Numbered from the stretch's first letter, positions 1-7,506 are shown. The stretch: 7,657 nt of DNA from Pseudomonadota bacterium (GCA_021802595.1 JAJZRT010000161.1:1-7657); one strand, 5' to 3'. Translations and numbers: made by a program. The notes: a model not told the origin generated them from the sequence alone.

Positions 1-986
1 ATCTATTGAAGCCGCGCTGGAGTCTCGGCTTTGCGCTGGAACAGGGAGTCGATCGTACGATCAGCCCCGATACCGTCCTCCTGCGCAACCAGCTGGTCGA
101 TGGCCTCAATGCCGGTTATGGCTTGAATGCCCGCTACGACCAAGTGCGACTGGATACGCTGTTTAAAGCTTCCAGCGAATCGCAGGTGGAACTGGGCTAT
201 CGCCAAGACGACAGCATGAGCGCGCTCAAGTTGGGCGGCCGCTGCCATTTTGATTGCTACCCCACGGCCAGTCTGATGCACACCACCCGTTTTCACCGCC
301 TCGACGTCGAGGTCAGGGGGGAATGGAACCAACTGTCGACGGAGTCCACGCAACTCCGGATGCTGGGGAAAAAGGATGATCTCCAAACGCGCTTGCAGTG
401 GAATTTCTCGCGTCGGGAGTATGTCAACGCCACGCTGCGATATGACCGCTTTGGACTGGAAGGCGGCGAAAACCTCGGCGACGGAAAAGGCTTGATCGCC
501 GAGGCGGGCTACCACATCCGTACCGAATATCCGGATTTCACCTTCAGGGTGAACTATAGCCAGTGGCGTTATTCAGCCGTCAACCGCCAGATCCCCCTGA
601 CCGCACTGCCGCTGTCCATGGCCTCGTGGTTGAGTCTTGCCCATATCGATCCGGCCTTGGGCACACCACTGACGGCAGCCCAACTGGAAAACATAAATTT
701 TCCTGCCAGCGCCCTTGTTCCGCAAAGCTATTCTGCCTACGGGGTAAACTTCGGCTTCGGCGCAAACCTTCGCCGCGATTACACACGCGCCTGGCGACCC
801 TACCTCGATCTGGGCCTGGGCAACAATTCTGTCACGGGCCTGAGCTGGAACGGCTTGGCAGGGATTGCGGGCAGCGTGTTCGGCCAGGATCACCTGACGG
901 CTTATGTGGGGGGCGCCCAAGGCGGGCAGGCCAGCGCGGGCCGGACACTGGAAGCAGGCCTTTATTACACCTACTTTTTATATTGA
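1..986 (+). CDS. pelB: PelB, C-terminal outer-membrane beta-barrel (5' truncated by window edge)
   Basis: The reading frame is open through the left edge; the first whole codon is at base 3, so the TTG at base 6 is not a real start. About 327 residues are visible. In P. aeruginosa PelB (about 1,190 aa) a long periplasmic TPR superhelix precedes a C-terminal barrel of roughly 300 residues that exports Pel across the outer membrane, and this fragment matches that barrel in size and position. Seen directly: many short segments of alternating polar and hydrophobic or aromatic residues typical of barrel strands (for example FTFRVNYSQWRYS), Gly/Asn/Asp-rich turns, and a C-terminus ending in aromatic residues (YYTYFLY) like an outer-membrane insertion signal. 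A long hydrophobic-rich loop lies around residues 195-245 counted from base 6. An unusual CxxxC pair lies at residues 80 and 84. The identity rests largely on the pelCDEFG genes that follow 4 bp downstream. No TPRs are visible because they would lie upstream. Confidence 0.9.
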   Translation, partial: LLKPRWSLGFALEQGVDRTISPDTVLLRNQLVDGLNAGYGLNARYDQVRLDTLFKASSESQVELGYRQDDSMSALKLGGRCHFDCYPTASLMHTTRFHRLDVEVRGEWNQLSTESTQLRMLGKKDDLQTRLQWNFSRREYVNATLRYDRFGLEGGENLGDGKGLIAEAGYHIRTEYPDFTFRVNYSQWRYSAVNRQIPLTALPLSMASWLSLAHIDPALGTPLTAAQLENINFPASALVPQSYSAYGVNFGFGANLRRDYTRAWRPYLDLGLGNNSVTGLSWNGLAGIAGSVFGQDHLTAYVGGAQGGQASAGRTLEAGLYYTYFLY

Positions 987-990
987 CGCC

Positions 991-1521
991 ATGAACATGA
1001 GCAAATTGCTTGGGATCGTTTTTCTGGCTGCCTGGTTGATGGCGGGCTGTTCCACCGTGCAGACCGTAGGCAGCGAAAAGCTCTCCGGGACAGAGGCCTG
1101 GGCACTGCTGCCGTTTACGAACAATACAGAAACGCCACAGGCCGGTTTGCGGGCCGAGGCGATCACCGCCAACCTGCTGCGCGGGCATGGGCTGACTCGG
1201 CTGGAGACTTATCCCGCCGGATTGGTCACTGAAACCCTGTTGGAGCCATCAGACCGCAAGCTTGGCGAAAAGGCCGTGGCCTGGGCAAAGGAGCAGGGCG
1301 TACGCTATGCCGTGAGCGGCGAGGTCAACGAATGGCGCTACAAGGTGGGGATCGACGGCGAACCGGCCGTCGGCCTGACCTTGCAGGTGCTTGACTTGAA
1401 GGACGGTCGGGTCGTTTATAGCGCGGCAGGCGGAAAATCGGGCTGGAGCCGGGAGGCCTTGTCCGCCGTGGCACAGAAGCTCATGAAGGATATGGTCACT
1501 GGCATTACGCTGACAAAGTGA
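991..1521 (+). CDS. pelC: PelC, outer-membrane lipoprotein of Pel export
   Basis: This is a 176-aa lipoprotein, close to the 172 aa of P. aeruginosa PelC. It has a short N-terminus with one Lys, a hydrophobic core at residues 6-17, and a lipobox L-M-A-G-C with the lipidated Cys at 20. Residue 21 is Ser, not Asp, which favours outer-membrane sorting. The mature part alternates short hydrophobic strands and helices (for example residues 36-42, 105-112, 127-135). A Trp at 152 in the C-terminal part may correspond to the membrane-facing Trp of characterised PelC, which I infer and have not aligned. The known role is a dodecameric ring on the periplasmic side of the outer membrane that guides cationic Pel to the PelB pore. 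I chose ATG 991; the frame is open upstream to 904, but that would bury the signal peptide. ATG 997 is also possible. There is no clear Shine-Dalgarno, so coupling to pelB (stop 4 bp upstream) is likely. Stop overlaps the pelD start (GTGA). Confidence 0.93.
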   Translation: MNMSKLLGIVFLAAWLMAGCSTVQTVGSEKLSGTEAWALLPFTNNTETPQAGLRAEAITANLLRGHGLTRLETYPAGLVTETLLEPSDRKLGEKAVAWAKEQGVRYAVSGEVNEWRYKVGIDGEPAVGLTLQVLDLKDGRVVYSAAGGKSGWSREALSAVAQKLMKDMVTGITLTK

Positions 1522-2864
1522 GCATTTTTCGCACCTATTTTGTCCGCTGGTTCTTTGCAGACTTCAAGCGACCGTGGCTGGAATGGCTTGAAACCTCTCT
1601 GTTTACCCTGGGTGCGCTGGGTCTGAGCTGGTGGGTCAACCCGACCAACCCTTACTACGCTTACGCGGCATTCCCCTGGCCGATGCTGGCGGCCGTGGTG
1701 TTGGCCCTGCGGTACGGGATCGGTGCGGGAGTGATGTCGTCCGGCCTCATGGTCGCAGTCTATGTGGGGGGGCAAGGGCGGTTCTTCCCTCCGATCGACG
1801 ATAGCAAGGTTTTTTTCCTCGGATTATTGCTGCTCACCCTGTTGTGCGCCGAATTCAGTGGCGCCTGGCGCATCCGCCTGCGGAGGCGCGATGAACTCAG
1901 CTACTTCATCGACGAGCGGCTGGAGCAGATAACGCGGCGTTTTTACCTGCTGCGCCTGTCCCACGAACGCCTGGAACAATCCCTTCTGTCACGCCCTGTC
2001 AGCCTGCGCGATGGATTGATCAAGCTGCGTGCACTGGCGGATCAGCGGGGCGGGGATGCCCTGCCCGGTGCGGAAGCTTTCATGGAACTTGCTGCCCAGT
2101 ACTGCCAGGTCGAACAAGGGGCGCTCTATTTGGCGCGTGGCGACGCGCTAGAGGCCGAACCCGTTGCGTGCCTGGGGGAACGATCCGCACTCGACCAAAA
2201 CGACCCCCTGATCCAGCAAATGCTGGCCAGTGGCCAGCTGTGCCACCTGCAAATGAGCCACATGCGTGAAGGCCACAGTCGCTACCTCATTGCCGCGCCC
2301 ATCCGCCCAGCCAACCAGCCGTTGCTGGGCGTGCTGCTGGTGGAACGGCTGCCTTTCGTCGCGCTGCACAATGAGGCGGTACAGATTCTGGCAGTGCTGT
2401 GCGGCTATTACGGCGATCTGGTGCATGACGTAAAGAGCGTTCAGGGCGAGGCCCAACTGGTACCCGGCTGCCCGGGCGAATTTGCTGCCGAGCTGTTGCG
2501 CTTGCACCGGCTCAACCGGGAAGTTGGCATGACATCCGTTCTGGTGGCCTTGCGTTTCGGACCTCATCCCCGTCGCGAGGAGGTGTTCCGCCAGATCGCT
2601 CGCCAGCGCCGCACCCTGGATATCCAGTGGGAGATCCAGGGCAGGGATCGCCATGTATTGATCACGCTCATGCCGCTTTCCGCGGAAGCGGCGGTGGAAG
2701 GGTATCTCAACCGGATCGATGTCTGGCTCAGCCAGCACTATGGGCAGGGCCTGATCGGCCTGGGTATCAGCGCTCAGAGCCGGCTGCTGGGTGACGAGGC
2801 CGCCCAGGAAACGCTTCGGGCGCTGCTGCACGAATGTGGGTGCATCGAGGAAGCATCCTCATGA
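1518..2864 (+). CDS. pelD: PelD, inner-membrane c-di-GMP receptor (GAF plus degenerate GGDEF)
   Basis: This 448-aa protein (P. aeruginosa PelD is 455 aa) activates Pel synthesis when it binds c-di-GMP. Four hydrophobic segments fall at about residues 27-40, 47-64, 66-83 and 97-115, followed by an Arg/Glu-rich, probably helical or coiled stretch at 118-157. A GAF-like region covers about 160-300 and a degenerate GGDEF-like domain about 320-440. No GGDEF/GGEEF catalytic motif is present, so it should not make c-di-GMP. An RxxD inhibitory-site motif is present as R365-T-L-D368, two positions from R367-D370 of P. aeruginosa. R399 is the likely third site residue (R402 there) and R159 the likely counterpart of R161; these two are my inference from spacing. 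The start is GTG 1518, overlapping the pelC stop by 4 bases with no good Shine-Dalgarno, which implies translational coupling. A T7 run (1810-1816) and a G7 run (1766-1772) lie inside the TM region. Confidence 0.95.
   Translation: MSIFRTYFVRWFFADFKRPWLEWLETSLFTLGALGLSWWVNPTNPYYAYAAFPWPMLAAVVLALRYGIGAGVMSSGLMVAVYVGGQGRFFPPIDDSKVFFLGLLLLTLLCAEFSGAWRIRLRRRDELSYFIDERLEQITRRFYLLRLSHERLEQSLLSRPVSLRDGLIKLRALADQRGGDALPGAEAFMELAAQYCQVEQGALYLARGDALEAEPVACLGERSALDQNDPLIQQMLASGQLCHLQMSHMREGHSRYLIAAPIRPANQPLLGVLLVERLPFVALHNEAVQILAVLCGYYGDLVHDVKSVQGEAQLVPGCPGEFAAELLRLHRLNREVGMTSVLVALRFGPHPRREEVFRQIARQRRTLDIQWEIQGRDRHVLITLMPLSAEAAVEGYLNRIDVWLSQHYGQGLIGLGISAQSRLLGDEAAQETLRALLHECGCIEEASS
2847..2852 (+). promoter_or_regulatory. 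Ribosome binding site of pelE
   Basis: GAGGAA ends 8 bases before ATG 2861. It decides between that start and the in-frame ATG at 2834, which has no comparable site and would give a longer overlap with pelD. It lies within the last codons of pelD. Confidence 0.6.
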
Positions 2865-3868
2865 TCAAAGAGGGACTGCTCGCCTTCTCATTCGAATCCA
2901 GCGCGCTAGCACTCGTCTTGAGCCAGCCGCCCACCTGGCCGGTCATGCTGTCTTTCATGGCGCTGCATGGGGGGGCCAGCCTGCTGGGCGCCATGCTGAT
3001 GCTCTATTTTCTGCCGCCCGCCTATCGGGTGCCGCGTCTTGCCGTTATCGCCCTGTTAACCGGGTTTCTGTTCTTTGTGCCATTTCTGGCCTTCGTCGCC
3101 GCGCTCGCTGCGCTGGTGACGGGCAAGCTCGTGCCAGCCCGTTACCGAACCCAGTCCGATTTTGCCATGATGGGAGAAGTCGTTTTTGAAACCATGCATG
3201 ACCGTGGCCAGGCCACTGCCGAGGCGCCTCCACGGGGCTACGGTGAAGGGGGGTTGCGGGGCCGTCTGTCGAGCCCGCATGCCGCGGTCGAAGAGCGCAT
3301 GCGCACCCTGTTGGCGCTCCAGACGATGCCCGGACGAATCGTCAGTACCTTGTTGCGCGAGCGGCTGGCGGACGCGTCCGACGACATCCGCTTGCTCGCA
3401 TACGGCATGCTGGATCGGCAGGAGAAAGCCATCAACGACCGCATTCACGAGGAGCTCACCGTCTTCAAGCAGGCCTCGGGGGACGATAGCCGTGCCCTTG
3501 CCGCCCGTCATCTGGCCGAATTGTACTGGGAGCTGATCTACCAGGGACTCGCGCAGGGGGATTTGCGCCGCTTCGCCGCCCAGGAATCGCTACGCTACGC
3601 GGATGAGGCGCTGGCCCTGCATGGCGAGGACTCCGGTCTGCATTTCTTGCGCGGCCGCGTATTGCATACCCTGGGGCGCTCCGATGAGGCCTGGCCGGCC
3701 CTCGATCAGGCTGTGGTGTTGGGACTGAGCGAATCCAAAGTGCTGCCTTATATGGCTGAAATCGCGTACCAGCAGAAGGACTATCCGCGGGTCCGGCAGT
3801 TGATTGCCCGGCTTGGCGAGCGTCATGTCCCGCAGGCATTGGCGCCTTTGGTGGGTTACTGGTCGTGA
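2861..3868 (+). CDS. pelE: PelE, inner-membrane protein with cytoplasmic TPR-like domain
   Basis: This 335-aa protein is close to P. aeruginosa PelE (329 aa). Two hydrophobic segments lie at about residues 26-51 and 59-88, then a basic VPARYR stretch starts a cytoplasmic tail. A low-complexity, Gly/Pro-rich linker covers about 118-138. The helical C-terminal region (about 140-330) includes TPR-like helix pairs, for example AARHLAELYWELIYQGLAQG at 214-233 and the pair around 258-287 (LHFLRGRVLHTLGRSDEAW), and a last unit at about 295-318. The family role is a scaffold in the PelD-PelE-PelF-PelG inner-membrane complex; it has no known enzymatic activity. The start is ATG 2861, whose ATGA overlaps the pelD stop and which is preceded by a good GAGGAA site; an in-frame ATG at 2834 would add nine residues. 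The stop overlaps pelF's GTG. Family assignment depends partly on its place between pelD and pelF, since PelE sequences diverge quickly. Confidence 0.92.
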   Translation: MIKEGLLAFSFESSALALVLSQPPTWPVMLSFMALHGGASLLGAMLMLYFLPPAYRVPRLAVIALLTGFLFFVPFLAFVAALAALVTGKLVPARYRTQSDFAMMGEVVFETMHDRGQATAEAPPRGYGEGGLRGRLSSPHAAVEERMRTLLALQTMPGRIVSTLLRERLADASDDIRLLAYGMLDRQEKAINDRIHEELTVFKQASGDDSRALAARHLAELYWELIYQGLAQGDLRRFAAQESLRYADEALALHGEDSGLHFLRGRVLHTLGRSDEAWPALDQAVVLGLSESKVLPYMAEIAYQQKDYPRVRQLIARLGERHVPQALAPLVGYWS

Positions 3869-5397
3869 GCCGTCCTCCCAGGTATCTGCGCCAGGCACAA
3901 CGCGCCGATATCGGCCTGGTGCTGGAAGGTACGTTTCCTTATGTGGCAGGGGGGGTGTCGAGCTGGGTCAACCAGATCATCCGTTCGTTTCCCGAATACA
4001 CTTTTGCCGGAATTTTTCTGGGCAGTCGCCCGGAAGATTACGGCGATCCGAAATATCCGCTGCCGGACAACGTCGTGCATCTGGAGGTCCACTATTTGCA
4101 TGAGCAGGAGGCCGCGCCACCCGTCATGAAGCAAACCCTGATGCCTGACATGATGCGCCAGGTGCGCGAGGCCCACGCCATGCTGCGGGCAGATTCGGGT
4201 GGAGAAGGGGGCCAAGGCGCGATGGGCGACTTGCTGGCCGCGATCAAGCCGGGCGGTGGGTTGCCCTATGAAGGATTCCTGTACAGCGAGCAATCGTGGG
4301 ATTTCGTCACCGATATGTACCGCAAGTTTTGCCGCGACCCGTCCTTTGTTGATTACTTCTGGACCTGGCGCATCATGCACGCTCCGCTCTGGCGTTTATC
4401 GCGCATCGCCAGCGAATTCATTCCCGTGAGTGCCGTGCATACCATTTCCACCGGCTACGCAGGCCTTATGGCGGCCATGTTGAAGGACTATCAGGGACGG
4501 CCGATGGTTCTGTCCGAGCACGGCATCTACACCAAGGAGCGCAAGATCGACCTGTTCCAGGCCGAATGGATTCGCGACAACCGCAATGTGTTCGACAAGG
4601 ATCCCTCCGAAGTCGCCTATTTCAAGGACATGTGGGTGCGTTTCTTCGAGGCACTGGGAAAAATCTGCTATGAGGCCGCGGACGACATCATCGCCCTGTA
4701 CGAAGCCAACAGGTTGCGACAGGTGGCGGACGGTGCCGATCCCGCTCGAACCCGCAACATCCCCAATGGCGTCAACATCGCACGCCTGGCGCCACTCCGT
4801 GAAAAGCGTTCGTCCGAACCGCCCAAAACCTTTTGCCTGCTTGGCCGCGTTGTTCCTATCAAGGACGTCAAGACGTTTATTCGTGCCATGCGCACCATTG
4901 CCGATCACGAGCCATCTGCGGAAGGCTGGATCGCAGGCCCTACCGACGAAGATCCTGCCTACTACCAGGAGTGCCTGAATCTGGTCGAAAGTCTGGGACT
5001 GGCGGAACGGGTGAAGTTCCTGGGCTTTCAGAAGATCGACGAATTATTGCCCAGGGTCGGCGTACTGGTGTTGTCCTCGATCAGCGAGGCCCTGCCGCTG
5101 GTGATTCTGGAAGGCTATGCCGCCGGTGTGCCCAGCATTTCTACCGACGTCGGCTCCTGTCGCCAGCTCATCGAAGGCCTGACGCCGGAAGATCGTGCGC
5201 TTGGCCTTTCCGGGCGCGTCGTCAGCATCGCCGACCCGCAGGCGCTTGCCTGCGCAGCGCTCGACATCATGCAGCCGCAAAACTGGCAGGCGGCACAGGC
5301 GGCAGGCATCGCTCGTGTCGAGCAATTCTATTCCCTGGAAATGATGATCGATGCCTATCGGGAAATCTATACGAAGTCTTTGGGGGCGCAGCGCTGA
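3865..5397 (+). CDS. pelF: PelF, cytosolic GT4-family glycosyltransferase (Pel polymerase)
   Basis: This 510-aa enzyme (P. aeruginosa PelF is 507 aa) polymerises the Pel chain from a UDP-linked amino sugar on the cytosolic face; the polymer is a partially de-N-acetylated GalNAc chain. It has a GT-B layout. The N-terminal PelF-specific (DUF3492-type) half, about residues 15-290, contains the glycine motif GGVSSWV at 29-35 and S-E-H-G around 217-220. The C-terminal GT4 half contains IPNGVN at 299-304, the nucleotide-phosphate pair R328 and K333 in LGRVVPIK, and the E-x7-E motif E408/E416 in SEALPLVILEG. All expected GT4 residues are present, so it looks active. No transmembrane segment is seen; membrane association would come through PelD/PelE/PelG. 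The start is GTG 3865, overlapping the pelE stop by 4 bases with only a weak GGTGGG upstream. The stop TGA shares one base with the pelG ATG. A G7 run at 3949-3955 encodes the conserved Gly29-Gly30. Confidence 0.97.
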   Translation: MSRPPRYLRQAQRADIGLVLEGTFPYVAGGVSSWVNQIIRSFPEYTFAGIFLGSRPEDYGDPKYPLPDNVVHLEVHYLHEQEAAPPVMKQTLMPDMMRQVREAHAMLRADSGGEGGQGAMGDLLAAIKPGGGLPYEGFLYSEQSWDFVTDMYRKFCRDPSFVDYFWTWRIMHAPLWRLSRIASEFIPVSAVHTISTGYAGLMAAMLKDYQGRPMVLSEHGIYTKERKIDLFQAEWIRDNRNVFDKDPSEVAYFKDMWVRFFEALGKICYEAADDIIALYEANRLRQVADGADPARTRNIPNGVNIARLAPLREKRSSEPPKTFCLLGRVVPIKDVKTFIRAMRTIADHEPSAEGWIAGPTDEDPAYYQECLNLVESLGLAERVKFLGFQKIDELLPRVGVLVLSSISEALPLVILEGYAAGVPSISTDVGSCRQLIEGLTPEDRALGLSGRVVSIADPQALACAALDIMQPQNWQAAQAAGIARVEQFYSLEMMIDAYREIYTKSLGAQR

Positions 5398-6767
5398 TGG
5401 CGGGTATCGGCTTCGAGCTGCGCAAGCTGCTGCGCCGCGATAACCTCTCCAGCTGGATCCAGGCCTACGCCTATGCCGGCATCATCGGCTCCGGCCCATG
5501 GATCATCTCCATCGTCGGCCTGGTCTTCGTCGGTTTCATGAGCATCGGCGTGGTCAAGCCCGATCTGTTGATCACCCAGTTTCAGGTGGCCATCACCTAT
5601 CTGATCGCCCTAAGCCTCATTCTCACCGGATTGGTGCAACTGGCATATACGCGTTACATTGCCGACCGGCTGTTTGAAAAACGCCATGATCTGGTATTGC
5701 CCACCTTCACGGGCTTGCTGATGCTGACTACCTTCGTCAGCGGCATACTCGCCCTGCCAGCGGCGTTCTTCCTTTTCCCCGACGCCAGCTTCATGTTCCG
5801 CCTGCTGTTGATGGGAGGATTCGTGGTGCTGTCCAATGTATGGGTGGCCTCGGTGATGCTCACCGGCCTCAAGGAATACAAACAGGTGCTGGCACTGTAC
5901 GCGCTGGGCTATGGCGTGGCCATTGCCTCTTCCCTGGTATTGCGTTCGCTGGGAACAGAGGGCCTGCTGCTCGGCTTCGTCACCGGCCAGCTCGTGCTGC
6001 TCACCGGGATGATGCTCATCGTCGCCCACCATTACCCGTCCGATCGATTGATCGGCTTCGAATTCTGGCAAGGGCTCAAGCAATACCCTGACCTGATGGC
6101 CGTAGGTTTCTTGTTCAACCTGGCGCTGTGGGCGGACAAGTTCATTTTCTGGTTTACCGCCGATACCAGCAGCGCCATCATCGGCCCGCTGCGCGCATCC
6201 GAAATCTACGATTTCCCCATCTTTCTGTCCTATCTGTCGATCATTCCGGGCATGGCCGTGTTTCTGCTCCGTATGGAAACCGACTTTGTCGAATATTACG
6301 ACAAGTTTTACGACGCGGTGAGAAACGGCGGCTCGCTTGAATATATCGAGGAGATGCGCAACGAAATGGTCTGGTCGGCGCGTCAGGGACTGTTCGAGAT
6401 CATCAAGATCCAGTCACTGGCCGTGGTATTCTATTTCGTCATCGGCCCCAGCGTGCTCAACTTCTTCGGTATCTCCCAGCTCTATGAATCCCTGCTCATG
6501 ATCATGCTGATCGGCGCAGGCTTGCAGGTGGTGTTCCTGGGATTGCTGAACGTCTTCTTTTATCTTGACCGACGCCGCACCGTGCTGATGCTCATCGGCG
6601 CATTTGCCCTCCTGAATATTGGGCTCACCCTGTTGTCCATTAAACTGGGGCCTGCATGGTATGGCTATGGCTTTGCCATCAGCCTGCTGATCGTTGTTTT
6701 GCTGGGATTTTTCATCCTCGACCGGCAACTCGACAAACTCGAATACCATACCTTCATGCTGCAATAG
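5397..6767 (+). CDS. pelG: PelG, 12-TM Wzx-like Pel transporter
   Basis: This protein is 456 aa, the same length as P. aeruginosa PelG. It begins MAGIGFELRKLL, with a basic N-terminus, then twelve hydrophobic segments at about residues 27-50, 60-82, 103-127, 133-156, 165-185, 190-210, 232-255, 272-292, 335-358, 363-388, 395-415 and 421-441. A larger charged cytoplasmic or periplasmic loop lies at about 293-334 (ETDFVEYYDKFYDAV...). This fits a MATE/MOP-like flippase fold. In the Pel system it moves the growing chain across the inner membrane and works with PelD, PelE and PelF. The start is ATG 5397: it shares one base with the pelF stop (TGATG), a GGGGG tract sits 10 bases upstream, and it gives the family length. 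The open frame reaches back to 4833, but those extra 187 codons are only pelF read in another frame. It ends the pel operon; an 81-bp gap follows. Confidence 0.96.
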   Translation: MAGIGFELRKLLRRDNLSSWIQAYAYAGIIGSGPWIISIVGLVFVGFMSIGVVKPDLLITQFQVAITYLIALSLILTGLVQLAYTRYIADRLFEKRHDLVLPTFTGLLMLTTFVSGILALPAAFFLFPDASFMFRLLLMGGFVVLSNVWVASVMLTGLKEYKQVLALYALGYGVAIASSLVLRSLGTEGLLLGFVTGQLVLLTGMMLIVAHHYPSDRLIGFEFWQGLKQYPDLMAVGFLFNLALWADKFIFWFTADTSSAIIGPLRASEIYDFPIFLSYLSIIPGMAVFLLRMETDFVEYYDKFYDAVRNGGSLEYIEEMRNEMVWSARQGLFEIIKIQSLAVVFYFVIGPSVLNFFGISQLYESLLMIMLIGAGLQVVFLGLLNVFFYLDRRRTVLMLIGAFALLNIGLTLLSIKLGPAWYGYGFAISLLIVVLLGFFILDRQLDKLEYHTFMLQ

Positions 6768-6848
6768 GCAGCCACAGCATGAAGCTCGACGTCCCCAAAC
6801 TTTTGTAGCGCATGGGTAAACCAGGCGTGGATTGCAGCCGTTAAACCT
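6768..6848 (+). other. Intergenic gap between pelG and rlmE
   Basis: This 81-bp gap joins the pel operon to rlmE. I see no GC-rich hairpin followed by a T run that would act as an intrinsic terminator, no convincing -35/-10 pair on the + strand, and no Shine-Dalgarno close to the rlmE ATG. A nine-codon open frame (6779-6808) and a minus-strand open frame of 19 codons (6754-6813) are too short and lack ribosome binding sites. ATGGGT and AAACC each occur twice (6812-6822 and 6843-6854) in swapped order, which may be chance. Confidence 0.5.
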
Positions 6849-7499
6849 ATGGGTCAGAAAGTAAAGCGAACCAAGTCGGGCAGTGCCTGGATGCACGAGC
6901 ACGTGACGGATCCCTATGTCAGGAAGGCGCAACAGGACGGCTACCGATCGCGCGCCGCGTATAAATTGCTGGAAATCGACAAGCGCGACCATCTGTTGCG
7001 TCCCGGCATGACGGTGGTGGACCTGGGTGCGGCGCCTGGCAGCTGGTGCCAGGTGGCGGTGCAGAAAATGAAGCGGCAGGGACGCGTTCTGGCGATCGAC
7101 CTGTTGCCGGTGGCGCCGGTGCCGGGCGTCGAGACCCTGGAGGGCGACTTTGCCGACGCTGCGGCGCTGACCTGGCTGGAAGACAAGCTGCAGAACGGGC
7201 GGGTTGACCTTGTATTGAGCGATATGGCCCCCAATATAAGTGGTGTCATGCTTCGCGACCAGGCGCGCCACTATGAATTGTGCGAGTTGGCGCTTGATTT
7301 CGCGGTGAACTGGCTGAAACCGGACGGAGCCTTTCTCGTCAAAGTGTTTCAGGGGGTCGGGTTTGAGGATTTTCGGGCCCGGATGCGTCAGGCATTCGGA
7401 CAGGTGCTGATCCGCAAACCGGAAGCCTCGCGGGATCGCAGCGCCGAGGTGTATTTGCTGGGGCGCCGCCCTGTTGCAGCTCGGGATGGGGTGTCGTGA
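6849..7499 (+). CDS. rlmE: RlmE, 23S rRNA (uridine-2552-2'-O)-methyltransferase
   Basis: This 216-aa enzyme (E. coli RlmE/RrmJ is 209 aa) uses S-adenosylmethionine to 2'-O-methylate U2552 in the A loop of 23S rRNA at a late stage of 50S assembly. The SAM-binding motif is VVDLGAAPGSW at about residues 56-66. The K-D-K-E catalytic tetrad is complete: K39 (in RSRAAYKL), D125 (in LSDMAPNISG), K165 (in FLVKVFQG) and E200 (in RSAEVYLL). Other family blocks are also clear, including AIDLLP at 82-87 and IRKPEASRDRS at 188-198. The basic N-terminus (MGQKVKRTKS) is typical for RNA contact. The start ATG 6849 fits the family's N-terminus, although no good Shine-Dalgarno precedes it. It lies just upstream of ftsH, the order known in E. 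coli, where the pair is heat-shock induced; I could not find a convincing sigma32 promoter here. It has no functional link to Pel synthesis. Confidence 0.97.
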   Translation: MGQKVKRTKSGSAWMHEHVTDPYVRKAQQDGYRSRAAYKLLEIDKRDHLLRPGMTVVDLGAAPGSWCQVAVQKMKRQGRVLAIDLLPVAPVPGVETLEGDFADAAALTWLEDKLQNGRVDLVLSDMAPNISGVMLRDQARHYELCELALDFAVNWLKPDGAFLVKVFQGVGFEDFRARMRQAFGQVLIRKPEASRDRSAEVYLLGRRPVAARDGVS

Positions 7500-7506
7500 T
7501 GCTGCC

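Noticed and set aside
3..515. Minus-strand open frame of 170 codons opposite pelB
   Set aside because: It is antisense to the PelB barrel with no motif or start signal; typical of GC-rich coding DNA.
2678..2687. TTCCGCGGAA palindrome in pelD as an operator
   Set aside because: A 10-bp palindrome inside a GC-rich coding region is expected by chance and is far from any promoter.
2148..2831. Minus-strand open frame of 227 codons inside pelD
   Set aside because: It is a shadow of pelD with biased composition (Gln/Ala/His-rich) and no recognisable motif.
4833..5396. A 187-codon upstream extension in the pelG frame
   Set aside because: It overlaps the conserved GT4 domain of pelF, has Arg/Gly/Pro/Cys-rich nonsense composition, and PelG from ATG 5397 already has the exact family length.
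6779..6808. Nine-codon open frame upstream of rlmE as a leader peptide
   Set aside because: It has no ribosome binding site, no regulatory codon run and no attenuator-like hairpin after it.
6414..7271. Minus-strand open frame of 285 codons spanning the end of pelG, the gap and the start of rlmE
   Set aside because: It lies antisense to two well-recognised genes, is rich in His, Gln and Arg as expected from reversed GC-rich codons, shows no domain, and has no supporting RBS.
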